64,000 bases of DNA from positions 14,279 to 78,278 of the forward strand of contig CAYWEN010000002.1 of assembly GCA_964457545.1 (NCBI GenBank), in the 5' to 3' direction. Source of the stretch: JAGGTJ01 sp964457545 (GTDB lineage Bacteria > Desulfobacterota > DSM-4660 > Desulfatiglandales > Desulfatiglandaceae). The stretch's first letter is position 1. The number at the start of each line of letters is the position of its first letter. Under the pieces are notes generated by a model. That model was not told the origin of the DNA, searched no databases, and saw nothing but the letters and a program-made list of their open reading frames with translations. Below are positions 54,488 through 63,057 of the stretch, one piece after another. The position numbers were made by a program, and so were the translations under genes.

Positions 54488-54721
54488 TTGTCTTGCAAGA
54501 GACATCTTGTCACTGAAAACAGGAGTCTGTTTTTGTGCAGTGGGTCCGGGAGGATGACGGGTAATGGGGATTGCAAAATCCTTAGTGCCTGCCGGTTTTA
54601 TATGGGTACGGATCAATTGCGAATAAATTGGAGAGAAGGGGCCTTTTTTACAACCGGTTCCCTGTCTCACACCTTAAATTGTAAACACCTTTGTCAACCC
54701 GATTGATATTGGAGGTAGAAC

Positions 54722-54952
54722 ATGAAAGATCTGATAGCGTACATAGCAAAGGCATTAGTAGACAAACCGGAAGAGGTGGTTGTAACAGAAGTGGAAGGAG
54801 AGCAGACCTCTGTTATTGAATTAAAGGTGGCCAAGGATGATTTGGGGAAAGTCATTGGTAAGCAGGGGCGTACTGCCCGTGCCATGAGAACCATCCTCAG
54901 CGCAGCATCCACAAAGCTGGGGAAACGTGCGGTTTTGGAAATTATAGAATAA
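54722..54952 (+). CDS. khpA: KH-domain RNA-binding protein KhpA (YlqC family)
   Basis: 76 residues after TTGGAGG. A single KH domain: MKDLIAYIAKALVDKPEEVV, VAKDDLGKVIGKQGRTARAM (the GKQG RNA-binding loop) and VLEIIE. KhpA pairs with KhpB in some bacteria and influences sRNA or cell-length control. Its place between rpsP and rimM is highly conserved. Confidence 0.96.
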   Translation: MKDLIAYIAKALVDKPEEVVVTEVEGEQTSVIELKVAKDDLGKVIGKQGRTARAMRTILSAASTKLGKRAVLEIIE

Positions 54953-55019
54953 TGCCCGTCCATAGAATGGACCGTGGGCAATAGCGATTTTGATAAACCG
55001 ACAGTCTGTTGCAAAAAGT

Positions 55020-55053
55020 CCCGGTACGGATTCGTGCCGGGGTTAATTTTTTT
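55020..55053 (+). terminator. Rho-independent terminator after khpA
   Basis: CCCGGTACG-GATT-CGTGCCGGG (nine base pairs with one G-T pair) followed by GTTAATTTTTTT. A second stem-loop (GCCCGTCCAT with ATGGAC...GGGC) starts right after the khpA stop. Transcription of rimM probably restarts or reads through partly. Confidence 0.75.
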
Positions 55054-55149
55054 AATATTGGCAGTATCCATCTTGTTAATATTTCGTTAAAAATAAAATC
55101 GTGCATGAATCTGTCAACAGGTCATGCTGTACTGTAAGCTGTTAATGCT

Positions 55150-55680
55150 ATGTGTAGGTCTGATGATAATCTTGTTCTTATGGGTAAACTTTTGCATGCG
55201 CATGGTGTGAAAGGCCTTGCCTTAATCAGGTCCTATGCTGAATCGCCGGCTGACTTTATTCATGCCGGAAGCATATTTTTGAGGACCCGGCAAGGATCTC
55301 TGCATCAGTACCGGGTTTCCAGTATAACGCCTCATAAAGGCTGTTATTTAATGAGTCTTGTCAACCTTGATTCAAGGGAACAGATAGATTCCTATAAGGG
55401 CAGTGATATCCTGGTAGACAGAAATTTGCTTGTTCGCGGAGAGGATGAGTTCTTCTGGTTTGAACTTATAGGCCTTGATGTTTATCTTGATTCCGGCTTT
55501 TGGCTCGGGAGACTTGACAGAATTATCCCTACAAAGGCCAATGATATTTATGTGGTCAAAAAAGGGAAGAGAGAACTCTGTGTTCCTGCCACAGTCGATG
55601 TTGTCCGGGAGATTGATCTTGAGGAAAACAGGATGACAGTTTCGGATGAGGGAGGTATCCTTAGCCTAAATGAGATTTGA
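55150..55680 (+). CDS. rimM: Ribosome maturation factor RimM
   Basis: 176 residues. The N-terminal beta-barrel (LLHAHGVKGLALIRSYAESP, LVNLDSREQIDSYKGSDILV) and the PRC-barrel half (FFWFELIGLDVYLDSGFWLG, VVKKGKRELCVPATVDVV) are complete. It assists 16S processing and 30S head assembly. No good ribosome site precedes the ATG; MGKLLH eleven codons later is an alternative start. It overlaps trmD by 11 bases. Confidence 0.94.
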   Translation: MCRSDDNLVLMGKLLHAHGVKGLALIRSYAESPADFIHAGSIFLRTRQGSLHQYRVSSITPHKGCYLMSLVNLDSREQIDSYKGSDILVDRNLLVRGEDEFFWFELIGLDVYLDSGFWLGRLDRIIPTKANDIYVVKKGKRELCVPATVDVVREIDLEENRMTVSDEGGILSLNEI

Positions 55681-56428
55681 TGTCCTCACCATTTTTCCTG
55701 ATCTGTTTTCAGCCTTTACAAGACACGGCATATTGGGGCGTTCCATAGTTAAGGGTTTGATTGATATCAGGATTGTAAATATTCGTGACTTTACTGACGA
55801 TCCTCACAGGAGTACGGATGACAAGCCCTACGGTGGCGGGCCGGGGATGGTAATGATGCCTGGTCCTGTTGCCCGTGCCCTTGATGCGGTTGACAGGGAA
55901 GGTAAAAGCTCTTCCGTGATTCTTTTAAGTCCCCAGGGCAGAAAATTTGATCAGTCATTGGCCTGGAAACTTTCTGAGCTTGATCAGCTTATCCTTATAT
56001 GTGGACGATATGAGGGTGTTGATGAACGGATACGCCTTGGGTATGCAGATATGGAAATATCCATAGGTGACTATATCCTGAATGGTGGAGAAACAGGAGC
56101 AATGGTAATCATGGAGGCGGTGAGCCGTCTTGTGCCGGGGGTCCTTGGTGCAGACAGATCCAGCAAGGAGGATACCTTTGAAAACGGTCTGCTCAAATAT
56201 CCTCAATATACAAGGCCAAGGGTCTTTAATAATATGTATGTTCCGGATGTTCTTCTGTCAGGAGATCACGAACGGATAAGGATATGGCGCAGGACAGAAT
56301 CCATTAAAAAGACCTGTAAAAACAGGCCGGATCTGATTAAGGATGCGTGTCTTACAAAAGAGGACCTTCTTGTCCTGAAACGTCAGAAGAATCTTGCATC
56401 TGGTTCAGGTGCAGATAAAAAAAACTGA
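55670..56428 (+). CDS. trmD: tRNA (guanine-N1)-methyltransferase
   Basis: 252 residues. SPOUT fold with a deep trefoil knot: MRFDVLTIFPDLFSAF, PYGGGPGMVMMPGPV, CGRYEGVDERI and SIGDYILNGGETGAMVIMEA. It methylates G37 of tRNAs reading CNN codons and so prevents frameshifting. It overlaps rimM, the standard rpsP-rimM-trmD-rplS order. Confidence 0.98.
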   Translation: MRFDVLTIFPDLFSAFTRHGILGRSIVKGLIDIRIVNIRDFTDDPHRSTDDKPYGGGPGMVMMPGPVARALDAVDREGKSSSVILLSPQGRKFDQSLAWKLSELDQLILICGRYEGVDERIRLGYADMEISIGDYILNGGETGAMVIMEAVSRLVPGVLGADRSSKEDTFENGLLKYPQYTRPRVFNNMYVPDVLLSGDHERIRIWRRTESIKKTCKNRPDLIKDACLTKEDLLVLKRQKNLASGSGADKKN

Positions 56429-56540
56429 ATCCGGCATTCTTTGGTCCTGCAGGGCAGGGCTGTTTTCTGGACTGGAGTTGCCTCTTTTTTGACCATGAAC
56501 ACCCTGATAAAGCTCTTTCTTTAACCTTGAAACATGAAAT

Positions 56541-57098
56541 ATGTCTATATATCTGTGTCTTGTGCATTATCCTGTTTACAACAGAAACCATGAAACAGTG
56601 GCATCAGCTGTTACAACAGTAGATGTCCATGATATTGCACGGCTTTCCAGGGCATATGGTGTAAAAAGATTCTTTGTTGTTACGCCTCTTGTGGATCAGG
56701 CCTCACTGGTAAGGAAGATAATAGCTCATTGGACTACCGGGTACGGTGCCTGTTATAATATACACAGAAAGGAGGCCCTTGAACTGGTTTCAGTGGTTTC
56801 TGCCATATCTGATGCCGTTGAGGAGATAAAACAGGCAGAGGGATCTGTTCCCCTGCTTGTAGCTACGAGTGCATCAAGGCATAAGGGTAATCCCGTATCT
56901 TTCAGGGAACTTGCACGGATTGTTTCTGCAGATAAGACCGTGTTTTTGCTTTTTGGAACGGCATGGGGGCTTGAAGAGGAGATTTTTTTAAAGGCAGACT
57001 ATGTATTAGAGCCTGTAACCTGCGTCACAGGGTACAGGCATATATCTGTCAGGTCTGCAACAGCTATAATCATGGACAGATTAACACAAAGATCTTAA
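56541..57098 (+). CDS. SAM-dependent RNA methyltransferase (Methyltrn_RNA_4 family)
   Basis: 185 residues. IYLCLVHYPVYNRNHETVAS at the start, DVHDIARLSRAYGVKRFFVV and the SPOUT-like tail LFGTAWGLEEEIFLKADYVL are the conserved blocks of a small SPOUT-related family placed between trmD and rplS in Desulfobacterota and some others. The RNA target is unknown. It is about 110 bases after trmD, and its stop is about 40 bases before rplS. Confidence 0.85.
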   Translation: MSIYLCLVHYPVYNRNHETVASAVTTVDVHDIARLSRAYGVKRFFVVTPLVDQASLVRKIIAHWTTGYGACYNIHRKEALELVSVVSAISDAVEEIKQAEGSVPLLVATSASRHKGNPVSFRELARIVSADKTVFLLFGTAWGLEEEIFLKADYVLEPVTCVTGYRHISVRSATAIIMDRLTQRS

Positions 57099-57136
57099 CA
57101 TATGAACCCTGACAATTTTCAGGAGGAAATGGTATC

Positions 57137-57484
57137 ATGAACAACATATTGGAAAAAATAGAAAAAGAACAGATGCGTATTGATATCCCCAACTTCAGGC
57201 CCGGGGATACGGTAAAGGTTTATGTAAAAATAAGAGAGGGAGGAAAGGAACGAATCCAGGTTTTCAAGGGTGTTGTATTGCGTAAAAGAAAGGGGACTAC
57301 AGGTTCTACTTTTACTGTAAGAAAGATTTCATACGGGATAGGCGTTGAAAGGATATTTCCTTTGCATTCGCCATCAATAGACAAGATAGAGGTGGTAACA
57401 AGAGGCAAGGTAAGAAGGTCCAGGATCTACTATCTGAGAGGCCTTAAGGGCAAGGCTGCCCGTATCAAGGAACGAAGATTCTGA
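57137..57484 (+). CDS. rplS: Ribosomal protein bL19
   Basis: 115 residues after AGGAGG. FRPGDTVKVYVKIREGGKER, FKGVVLRKRKGTTGSTFTVR and the C-terminal RRSRIYYLRGLKGKAARIKE identify L19, located at the 30S-50S interface. It follows the RNA methyltransferase in the trmD cluster. Confidence 0.98.
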   Translation: MNNILEKIEKEQMRIDIPNFRPGDTVKVYVKIREGGKERIQVFKGVVLRKRKGTTGSTFTVRKISYGIGVERIFPLHSPSIDKIEVVTRGKVRRSRIYYLRGLKGKAARIKERRF

Positions 57485-57508
57485 TTATCTGGTTTTAAAG
57501 GGATTCTT

Positions 57509-58132
57509 TTGTCTTTTCCGGATTCTGTATTTTTTTATGAGGGCCTTGCTTTTGAATCAGGTTATTCTTTGGTTGCAGGTGTTGATGAGGCAGGCCGGGG
57601 TTCGCTGGCAGGGCCGGTAGTGGCAGCTGCAGCCATTATTCCCAAAGAATATATGGCCGACAAATTCTGGGATAAGGTCAGGGATTCCAAGCAGATGTCT
57701 GCAGCTGCAAGGCAAAGAGCCTTTGCATTTATTGTTGATCATGCCATTCCCGTTTCTATTGGTGTTGTGTCACAGGGGTACATAGATGTGCATAATATAC
57801 TCAATGCCTCCCTGGAGGCAATGAGGCGGGCAATTGCCTCTCTTTCCATACAGCCTGATTTTATTCTTGTGGACGGTATACAGGCAGTTCCCATATCAAT
57901 TCCGCAGAGATGCATTAAAAAGGGAGATCAGGCAAGCAAAAGCATATCTGCTGCATCTGTACTGGCCAAGGTTTACAGGGACAGGATTATGGATGCATAT
58001 CACAGGATATATCCATGCTATCATTTTAATAAAAACAAGGGCTATGGAACACGTCAGCATCTTGATGCACTGAAAACACATGGGCCTGCCCCTGTGCACC
58101 GGCTTACTTTTAAAGGAGTTATACAGGTTTGA
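57509..58132 (+). CDS. rnhB: Ribonuclease HII
   Basis: 207 residues from a TTG start after GGGA; no ATG or GTG alternative fits the domain. Catalytic residues in VAGVDEAGRGSLAGPVVAAA, ILVDG and SISAASVLAKVYRDRIMDA; the GTRQHLDAL tail is typical. It removes RNA from RNA-DNA hybrids and misincorporated ribonucleotides. Its stop overlaps the yraN start. Confidence 0.95.
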   Translation: MSFPDSVFFYEGLAFESGYSLVAGVDEAGRGSLAGPVVAAAAIIPKEYMADKFWDKVRDSKQMSAAARQRAFAFIVDHAIPVSIGVVSQGYIDVHNILNASLEAMRRAIASLSIQPDFILVDGIQAVPISIPQRCIKKGDQASKSISAASVLAKVYRDRIMDAYHRIYPCYHFNKNKGYGTRQHLDALKTHGPAPVHRLTFKGVIQV

Positions 58133-58497
58133 CCAGGCAGGGAATTGAGCTTGGAAAATGGGGCGAAGACCTGGCTTTCAGGGAACTTAAGAGACTGGGA
58201 TATAGAAATATCATACGTAATTATCGCTGTTCTGCCGGTGAGGTTGATATGGTGGCCATGGATGCCGGGACCCTGGTGTTTGTAGAGGTAAAAACAAGAA
58301 AGGGTGCCTCTGTAGGTTATGCAAAGGAGGCGGTAACATGGCACAAAAGGAGACAGCTTTCAAAACTTGCTCTGACATATATGAAGGACAGGGGGCTTAG
58401 CAACATACCTGCCAGGTTTGATGTTGTGGCAATAAGCCTGGAAGGGGATGAAGCACATATAGAGATTGTAAAAAACGCATTTGATCTTATATTTTGA
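58129..58497 (+). CDS. yraN: UPF0102 family protein YraN
   Basis: 122 residues from a TTG start overlapping the rnhB stop (TTGA), with AAAGGAG upstream. KWGEDLAFRELKRLGYRNII, the Asp/Glu-Lys nuclease-like block GEVDMVAMDAGTLVFVEVKT and SKLALTYMKDRG are family hallmarks, resembling Holliday-junction resolvase and restriction nuclease folds. The function is not established. rnhB-yraN is a common pair. Confidence 0.93.
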   Translation: MTRQGIELGKWGEDLAFRELKRLGYRNIIRNYRCSAGEVDMVAMDAGTLVFVEVKTRKGASVGYAKEAVTWHKRRQLSKLALTYMKDRGLSNIPARFDVVAISLEGDEAHIEIVKNAFDLIF

Positions 58498-58499
58498 TA

Positions 58500-58612
58500 T
58501 AGGAGCCCCTTGCGGTCCGATGAATCAGATATGTCTTGCAGGGCATATGACTTGTGCGCTGCGGCCGTAACAGCAGATGCAGGGATTTTTGAAAACAGTC
58601 ATTTGTGAATGA
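58500..58612. repeat. Intergenic inverted-end repeat element, copy 11 (reverse, diverged)
   Basis: On the reverse strand it begins TTTTCATTCACAAATGACTG, close to the left end of the 24191 copy, and ends TTCATCGGACCGCAAGGGG. It lies between yraN and rsmI. Confidence 0.4.
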
Positions 58613-58654
58613 AAAAATAAACAGGCGTTGCCACAATGTTTTTTTGTTTGAGCC

Positions 58655-59548
58655 ATGGCATGGAAGAGACAAAACAGTCGTGAAGATCACTATGGAACCC
58701 TGTACATTGTTGCGACCCCTATTGGTAATCTTGATGACATAACCTTGCGGGCACTGAAGGTCCTCAAACAGGTCAATAATGTTGTAGCCGAAAATATTTC
58801 TCACACTAAAGGTCTTTTGAACCATTATGGTATCAGATCCAGGCTTTTAAGTTACAGAGAACAAAATCATATCAAAAAGACATTCCTTATACTTGATATC
58901 CTGCACTCTGGTGACAGTGTTGCCCTTGTAACAGATGCTGGTACACCCTGTATATCTGATCCGGGCAGCTATCTCGTTGACCAAGCATACATACATAATA
59001 TAAGAATAGTTCCTGTGCCAGGGCCATCTGCATTGACTGCAGCCCTGTCCGTTGCCGGTATTCTTTCAGACAGGTATGTGTTTGTCGGGTTTTTGCCCCG
59101 CAAGCCTGGAAAAAGGCGCAATATCCTCAAAGAGCTGGCTCGGGAGCAGGCAACAATGGTTTTTTATGAGGCTCCTCACCGTTTGAACGGTATGCTTCTG
59201 GATATGCTGGATATCTTTGGAAACCGTCAGGCAGCTGTTTTCAAGGAAATGACAAAGATCTTTGAGGATGTAAAAAGGGGGCCTTTGGATACGGTTGTTG
59301 AACAACTGAGACCTGAGTGGATAAGGGGTGAATTCACTGTTGTTGTTGCCGGCCGCAGTGATAGATCAAAAAACTGTAAACAGGAAGAAGGTGTTATAAA
59401 GACGATTGATTCCAAGCTGGGAGAGGATCTCGGCATTAAGGATATTGCAACTGCTGTTGCAGGCAAGACAGGCATTTCATACAGGCAGGCATACAAGATA
59501 TGCGTAGAAAGGAAACTGTTAAGGGAAAGGATGCCTTTTCATGATTGA
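58655..59548 (+). CDS. rsmI: 16S rRNA (cytidine-2'-O)-methyltransferase
   Basis: 297 residues. GTLYIVATPIGNLDDITLRA, VAENISHTKGLLNHYGI, VALVTDAGTPCISDPGSYLV, PVPGPSALTAALSVAG and FYEAPHRLNGMLLDM are the RsmI blocks of the tetrapyrrole methylase fold. It 2'-O-methylates C1402 of 16S rRNA near the P site. No clear ribosome site precedes the ATG. Confidence 0.97.
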   Translation: MAWKRQNSREDHYGTLYIVATPIGNLDDITLRALKVLKQVNNVVAENISHTKGLLNHYGIRSRLLSYREQNHIKKTFLILDILHSGDSVALVTDAGTPCISDPGSYLVDQAYIHNIRIVPVPGPSALTAALSVAGILSDRYVFVGFLPRKPGKRRNILKELAREQATMVFYEAPHRLNGMLLDMLDIFGNRQAAVFKEMTKIFEDVKRGPLDTVVEQLRPEWIRGEFTVVVAGRSDRSKNCKQEEGVIKTIDSKLGEDLGIKDIATAVAGKTGISYRQAYKICVERKLLRERMPFHD

Positions 59549-59622
59549 TGCCATATGGGCTGTACTACCTGCAAGAATCAGGAGGGATTGTGTACTTCTG
59601 ATAAATCTGCCAATTTATTTAT

Positions 59623-59892
59623 ATGGAAACGATAAAAAGATTCACTATCAATAATGAACTGGGAATTCATGCCAGGACGGCGGCCATGATTGTGGAATTG
59701 GCCAAAAACTTTAATTCCAAACTGTACATAAAGAAAAATGACGAAGAAGTGGATGGCAGAAGTATTCTCTCCATACTCACGCTTTCATGTCCCAGGGGTT
59801 CGGAAATACAGGTAAGGATTGTGGGGGAGGATTCAAAGGAATTCATGGATGCCTTGACAGAGTTGATTGAAAACGGATTTGGGGAGGACTGA
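59623..59892 (+). CDS. ptsH: Phosphocarrier protein HPr
   Basis: 89 residues. Phospho-acceptor His16 in NNELGIHARTAAMIVELA and a regulatory serine (Ser47 in VDGRSILSILTL) at the position phosphorylated by HPr kinase. With enzyme I it passes phosphate from PEP to sugar permeases or regulatory EIIA proteins. It is followed by ptsI with two bases between. No enzyme II gene is in the window, which suggests a regulatory or mannose-type PTS elsewhere. Confidence 0.95.
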   Translation: METIKRFTINNELGIHARTAAMIVELAKNFNSKLYIKKNDEEVDGRSILSILTLSCPRGSEIQVRIVGEDSKEFMDALTELIENGFGED

Positions 59893-59894
59893 TA

Positions 59895-61667
59895 ATGGTG
59901 CATAAAAAAAACAGGCCCAAAACCGTATATGGAATCCCTGCATCTCCGGGAATAGTAATAGGCAAGGCCCATATTATTGACAGATCAAAGGTTAAGGTGA
60001 TGTACCATTACCTTATAAGTGATGATCTGGTAGATCATGAAGTCGCCCGTTTCAGGGAGGCCGTGAAAAAGGCAAAAGAACAGCTTACAACCCTGAAAGA
60101 CCGCCTGCCCGATTACGTAAAGGATCATGCCTTTATACTGGAAAGCCATCGCATGATCTTGGAAGACAGTATGGTTTATGATGCTACAGTAAAGCATATT
60201 ACTGAAGACAAGATAAATGCTGAATGGGCGCTCAAGAAGACCTTGCTTGATATAAGGAGCGTATTTCAGGAGATTGATGATGAATACATCAGCAACAGGA
60301 TCAATGACGTAGAAAATGTTATTGAGAGGATATTGAGAAACCTGTCAGGTAAACAGCAGGAAAGTCTTCTCGATCTTAAGGAACGGGTAATTGTAGTTGC
60401 CCATGACATTTCTCCCGAGGATGCTGCGGAAATTAATACAGCCAAGATAATGGGTTTTGTGACCAATGTTGGCGCCAAAACCTCTCATACGGCCATTATA
60501 GCCCAGGCCTTGGGCCTTCCTGCTGTTATGGGTCTTGGCAATATTACGGATATTGTGGAAGAGGGATGCCTTTTGATTGTTGATGGCAATACCGGTGAGG
60601 TTGTCATACAGCCTGATGATGATGCTATTATTTATTATCATGAAAGGCAGATCCAGAGAGAAAGATACAGATCTTCCATTATCAGAACAAGTCATTTGCC
60701 TGCCAACACTCTGGATGGTCAGGAAATTGTTGTTATGGCCAATGCGGAATTTGCAGATGAAACACAGGCAGTAAGAGATAATGGAGGAGCAGGCATAGGC
60801 CTTTACCGGACTGAATTTCTGTATCTCAAGAGTAACGGGTTCCCTTCTGAAGAAGAACTGTTCAATGATTATAGACAGGTGGCCGAAACAATAGCTCCTG
60901 ACCCTGTTACTATAAGGACTCTGGACCTTGGCGGGGACAAGTTTCTGTCATATTCCAATAAAAAGGAGGCAAACCCCGCCCTTGGCCTTAGGGCCATACG
61001 GTTATCACTGAAAAACCCCCAGGTGTTCAGGGTGCAGATCAGGGCCATTCTGCGTGCAAGTGCATACGGTAATATCCGGATAATGTTTCCCATGATATCA
61101 GGTTTAAGTGAGATCCAGGCTGCAAACAGAATTTTGACAGAGGTAAAAAAAGATCTTGATGATACGGGTATGGATTACAACAGGGATATAAAGGTCGGAA
61201 TCATGATTGAAATCCCGTCTGCCGTTGTTATAGCAGATATACTTGCCCATCAGATAGATTTTTTCAATATCGGGACCAACGACCTGATTCAGTATGCCCT
61301 TGCTGTTGACAGAACAAACGAGGATGTTGCCTACCTGTATAAACCATTCCATCCGGCGATTCTCAGGATGATAAGCCAGGTGATAACAGCGGCAGACAAT
61401 GCCGGTATAGAAGTTTCGCTATGTGGGGCCATGGCAGGGGAGCCATGCTGCGTTCCTATCCTTGTTGGCGGAGGCATGAAAAAACTCAGTGTAAACATAC
61501 AGTCCATTCCTCTTGTAAAAAAAATCATACGTTCAATTTCCCTTAAAGATGCACAGAGTTGCTTTAAAGACATTATGAAGCTGACAACGGCAAACCAGGT
61601 TGAGGCATACATAAAGGCATTTATGAAAGACCTGTTGCCGGAACTGGGAGAAAATGCATTTCTATGA
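59895..61667 (+). CDS. ptsI: PTS enzyme I (phosphoenolpyruvate-protein phosphotransferase)
   Basis: 590 residues with GGAGG before the ATG. YGIPASPGIVIGKAHIIDRS at the start, phospho-acceptor His in NVGAKTSHTAIIAQALGLPA, the PEP-binding GIGLYRTEFLYL, RTLDLGGDKF, MIEIPSAVVIADILA, and FNIGTNDLIQYALAVDRTNE with CGAMAGEP. It takes phosphate from PEP and passes it to HPr. Its stop overlaps the smpB start (ATGA), an unusual coupling between PTS and translation-rescue genes. Confidence 0.97.
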   Translation: MVHKKNRPKTVYGIPASPGIVIGKAHIIDRSKVKVMYHYLISDDLVDHEVARFREAVKKAKEQLTTLKDRLPDYVKDHAFILESHRMILEDSMVYDATVKHITEDKINAEWALKKTLLDIRSVFQEIDDEYISNRINDVENVIERILRNLSGKQQESLLDLKERVIVVAHDISPEDAAEINTAKIMGFVTNVGAKTSHTAIIAQALGLPAVMGLGNITDIVEEGCLLIVDGNTGEVVIQPDDDAIIYYHERQIQRERYRSSIIRTSHLPANTLDGQEIVVMANAEFADETQAVRDNGGAGIGLYRTEFLYLKSNGFPSEEELFNDYRQVAETIAPDPVTIRTLDLGGDKFLSYSNKKEANPALGLRAIRLSLKNPQVFRVQIRAILRASAYGNIRIMFPMISGLSEIQAANRILTEVKKDLDDTGMDYNRDIKVGIMIEIPSAVVIADILAHQIDFFNIGTNDLIQYALAVDRTNEDVAYLYKPFHPAILRMISQVITAADNAGIEVSLCGAMAGEPCCVPILVGGGMKKLSVNIQSIPLVKKIIRSISLKDAQSCFKDIMKLTTANQVEAYIKAFMKDLLPELGENAFL

Positions 61668-62119
61668 ACAAAAAGATTGTATGCTCAAATAAAAAGGCAA
61701 GACATGACTATTTCCTTGATGATTTCTTTGAGGCAGGCATGGTATTGCTGGGACCGGAGGTTAAATCCCTTAGGCTTGGACAGGCAAATCTTGCAGACAG
61801 CTATGCAAAGGTCAAAAAAGGCGAGGTCTTTTTGTATAATATGCATATCAAACCCTATATAAATGCCAGGCATATAAACCTGGATCCTGTCAGACCAAGA
61901 AAACTGCTTTTGAACAGACGGGAGATAAAGCGCCTGATCGGGAAGACAGAGGGAAAGGGATATACCCTTATACCAACAAAGGTCTATTTTTTGAACGGTT
62001 GGGCAAAGGTGGAAATTGCACTGGCAAAAGGCAAGCGCAAATATGACAAAAGACAGGCGCTTAAAGAAAAAGAGATGAAAAAGGATATAAAAGAGGCCAA
62101 AAAGAGGTATGGATATTGA
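61664..62119 (+). CDS. smpB: tmRNA-binding protein SmpB
   Basis: 151 residues. KIVCSNKKARHDYFLDDFFE, AGMVLLGPEVKSLRLGQANL, ADSYAKVKKGEVFLYNMHIK and the KRKYDKRQALKEKEMKKDIK tail are standard. With tmRNA it rescues ribosomes stalled on broken mRNA and tags the nascent peptide for proteolysis. It overlaps ptsI by four bases and lies 82 bases before ssrA, so both rescue components are together. Confidence 0.97.
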   Translation: MNKKIVCSNKKARHDYFLDDFFEAGMVLLGPEVKSLRLGQANLADSYAKVKKGEVFLYNMHIKPYINARHINLDPVRPRKLLLNRREIKRLIGKTEGKGYTLIPTKVYFLNGWAKVEIALAKGKRKYDKRQALKEKEMKKDIKEAKKRYGY

Positions 62120-62201
62120 CAGTTTCACTGTAAATGATTATCTTGTAAAAACAGATTGCCCCGCACCTGTTTTGTTGTCTTCTGTGGCAATAACAGTTTA
62201 A

Positions 62202-62556
62202 GGGGGCGAAACGGCTTCGACGGAGACAGTTGAAGTTCAGATTGCATACCGAGGTTCCATCATCTCGTAAAACAGGTGGGTATAAACACAATCGCAGACG
62301 ATTATTCGTATGCTCTGGCCGCTTAGGCCAGCGTCCTTTTAGTTTTTACCTGCGAAACTAAAAAGGGCGTCGATCAGCAGGGTAGCTTGACCGTATTTGC
62401 CTGTGTGACGGTTGAGTGAAATTTATCACAGGATAGTCCTTTGCTGTGTGTGCTCGGTACTTGCAGCAGGGATGAAACAATAAATATCGAGCTAAGTATG
62501 TAGATGTCTGAATGGAATGTTTCCGGACGGGGGTTCGACTCCCCCCGCCTCCACCA
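62202..62556 (+). ncRNA. ssrA: Transfer-messenger RNA (tmRNA)
   Basis: 355 bases, one-piece form. GGGGGCG pairs with CGCCTCC, then A and an encoded CCA. The T arm GACGGGGGTTCGACTCCCCC is near the 3' end. The reading frame begins at GCA 62294 and encodes the tag ADDYSYALAA followed by TAG at 62324-62326. The conserved 5' part CGAAACGGCTTCGACGG is present. It is the usual tag type ending YALAA that is recognised by ClpXP and other proteases. Confidence 0.97.
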
Positions 62557-62568
62557 TATGAATTTTGG

Positions 62569-62622
62569 ACGAACCGGTCCGGTTGCCGCAAGCGGCATGT
62601 CGGAAGGTTCGTTTTTCTTTTT
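62569..62622 (+). terminator. Rho-independent terminator after tmRNA
   Basis: ACGAACC (62569-62575) pairs with GGTTCGT (62606-62612). Inside is a second perfect stem, GCCGC-AA-GCGGC, and T-runs (TTTTTCTTTTT) follow. It ends the ssrA transcript. Confidence 0.85.
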
Positions 62623-62951
62623 GTAGCAAGGGGTTACGGCGCTTCTTGTTGCCGCCAGCTTGCCTTGCCGTCAGCCCGTTTTCGGGGAATCGGGGTGAAA
62701 AAACGCTTCTCTTGGAGAATTTTTCTCTGAATTCTCAACTTTCCTTTTCGGACCTCGTCCGATTGCAGCCCCCCTTTCAAATCAAGCCATTGCACAAGCA
62801 CCCACCTTGTCACACCAGAAAAACCCAATCGGACTTGAGTTAGAGAATAAGCACACGTGGCGTTGCCGAACTCAAAGTCTCTGGTAGGAATCAGGAAATG
62901 GGCTTTACGCCGGTTTCTTGAGATCGAATGACCCGTGGCCCATTTTTAATA

Positions 62952-63036
62952 AATGCTCTCGGTAGCATTCGTACTGATTTTTATCTTGACAGACAATGGG
63001 TGATGACGTATATTTACAAATAAGTAGCGATGCTAC
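62952..63036 (+). promoter_or_regulatory. Consensus promoter bracketed by two dyad symmetries, before hsdS
   Basis: TTGACA (62986-62991), exactly 17 bases, then TATATT (63009-63014): a near-ideal sigma-70 promoter 44 bases before the hsdS start. Upstream AATGCT-CTCGGT-AGCATT (62952-62969) and downstream GTAGC-GAT-GCTAC (63024-63036) are inverted repeats sharing the GTAGCAT/ATGCTAC half-site. They could be operators for a controller protein not encoded in the visible part. Confidence 0.7.
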
Positions 63037-63057
63037 CAACTAAATGAGGCTGGCTGA

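Larger units (their letters stand above)
62557..63057. other. Junction between tmRNA and the restriction island
   Basis: About 500 bases. The first part is the ssrA terminator; the middle (62640-62950) has no supported gene and looks more GC-rich than the core; the end holds the restriction promoter and its dyads. The 3' end of ssrA is a known integration site for genomic islands. The repeat of the tmRNA end expected at the far side of an island would be outside this window. Confidence 0.6.
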
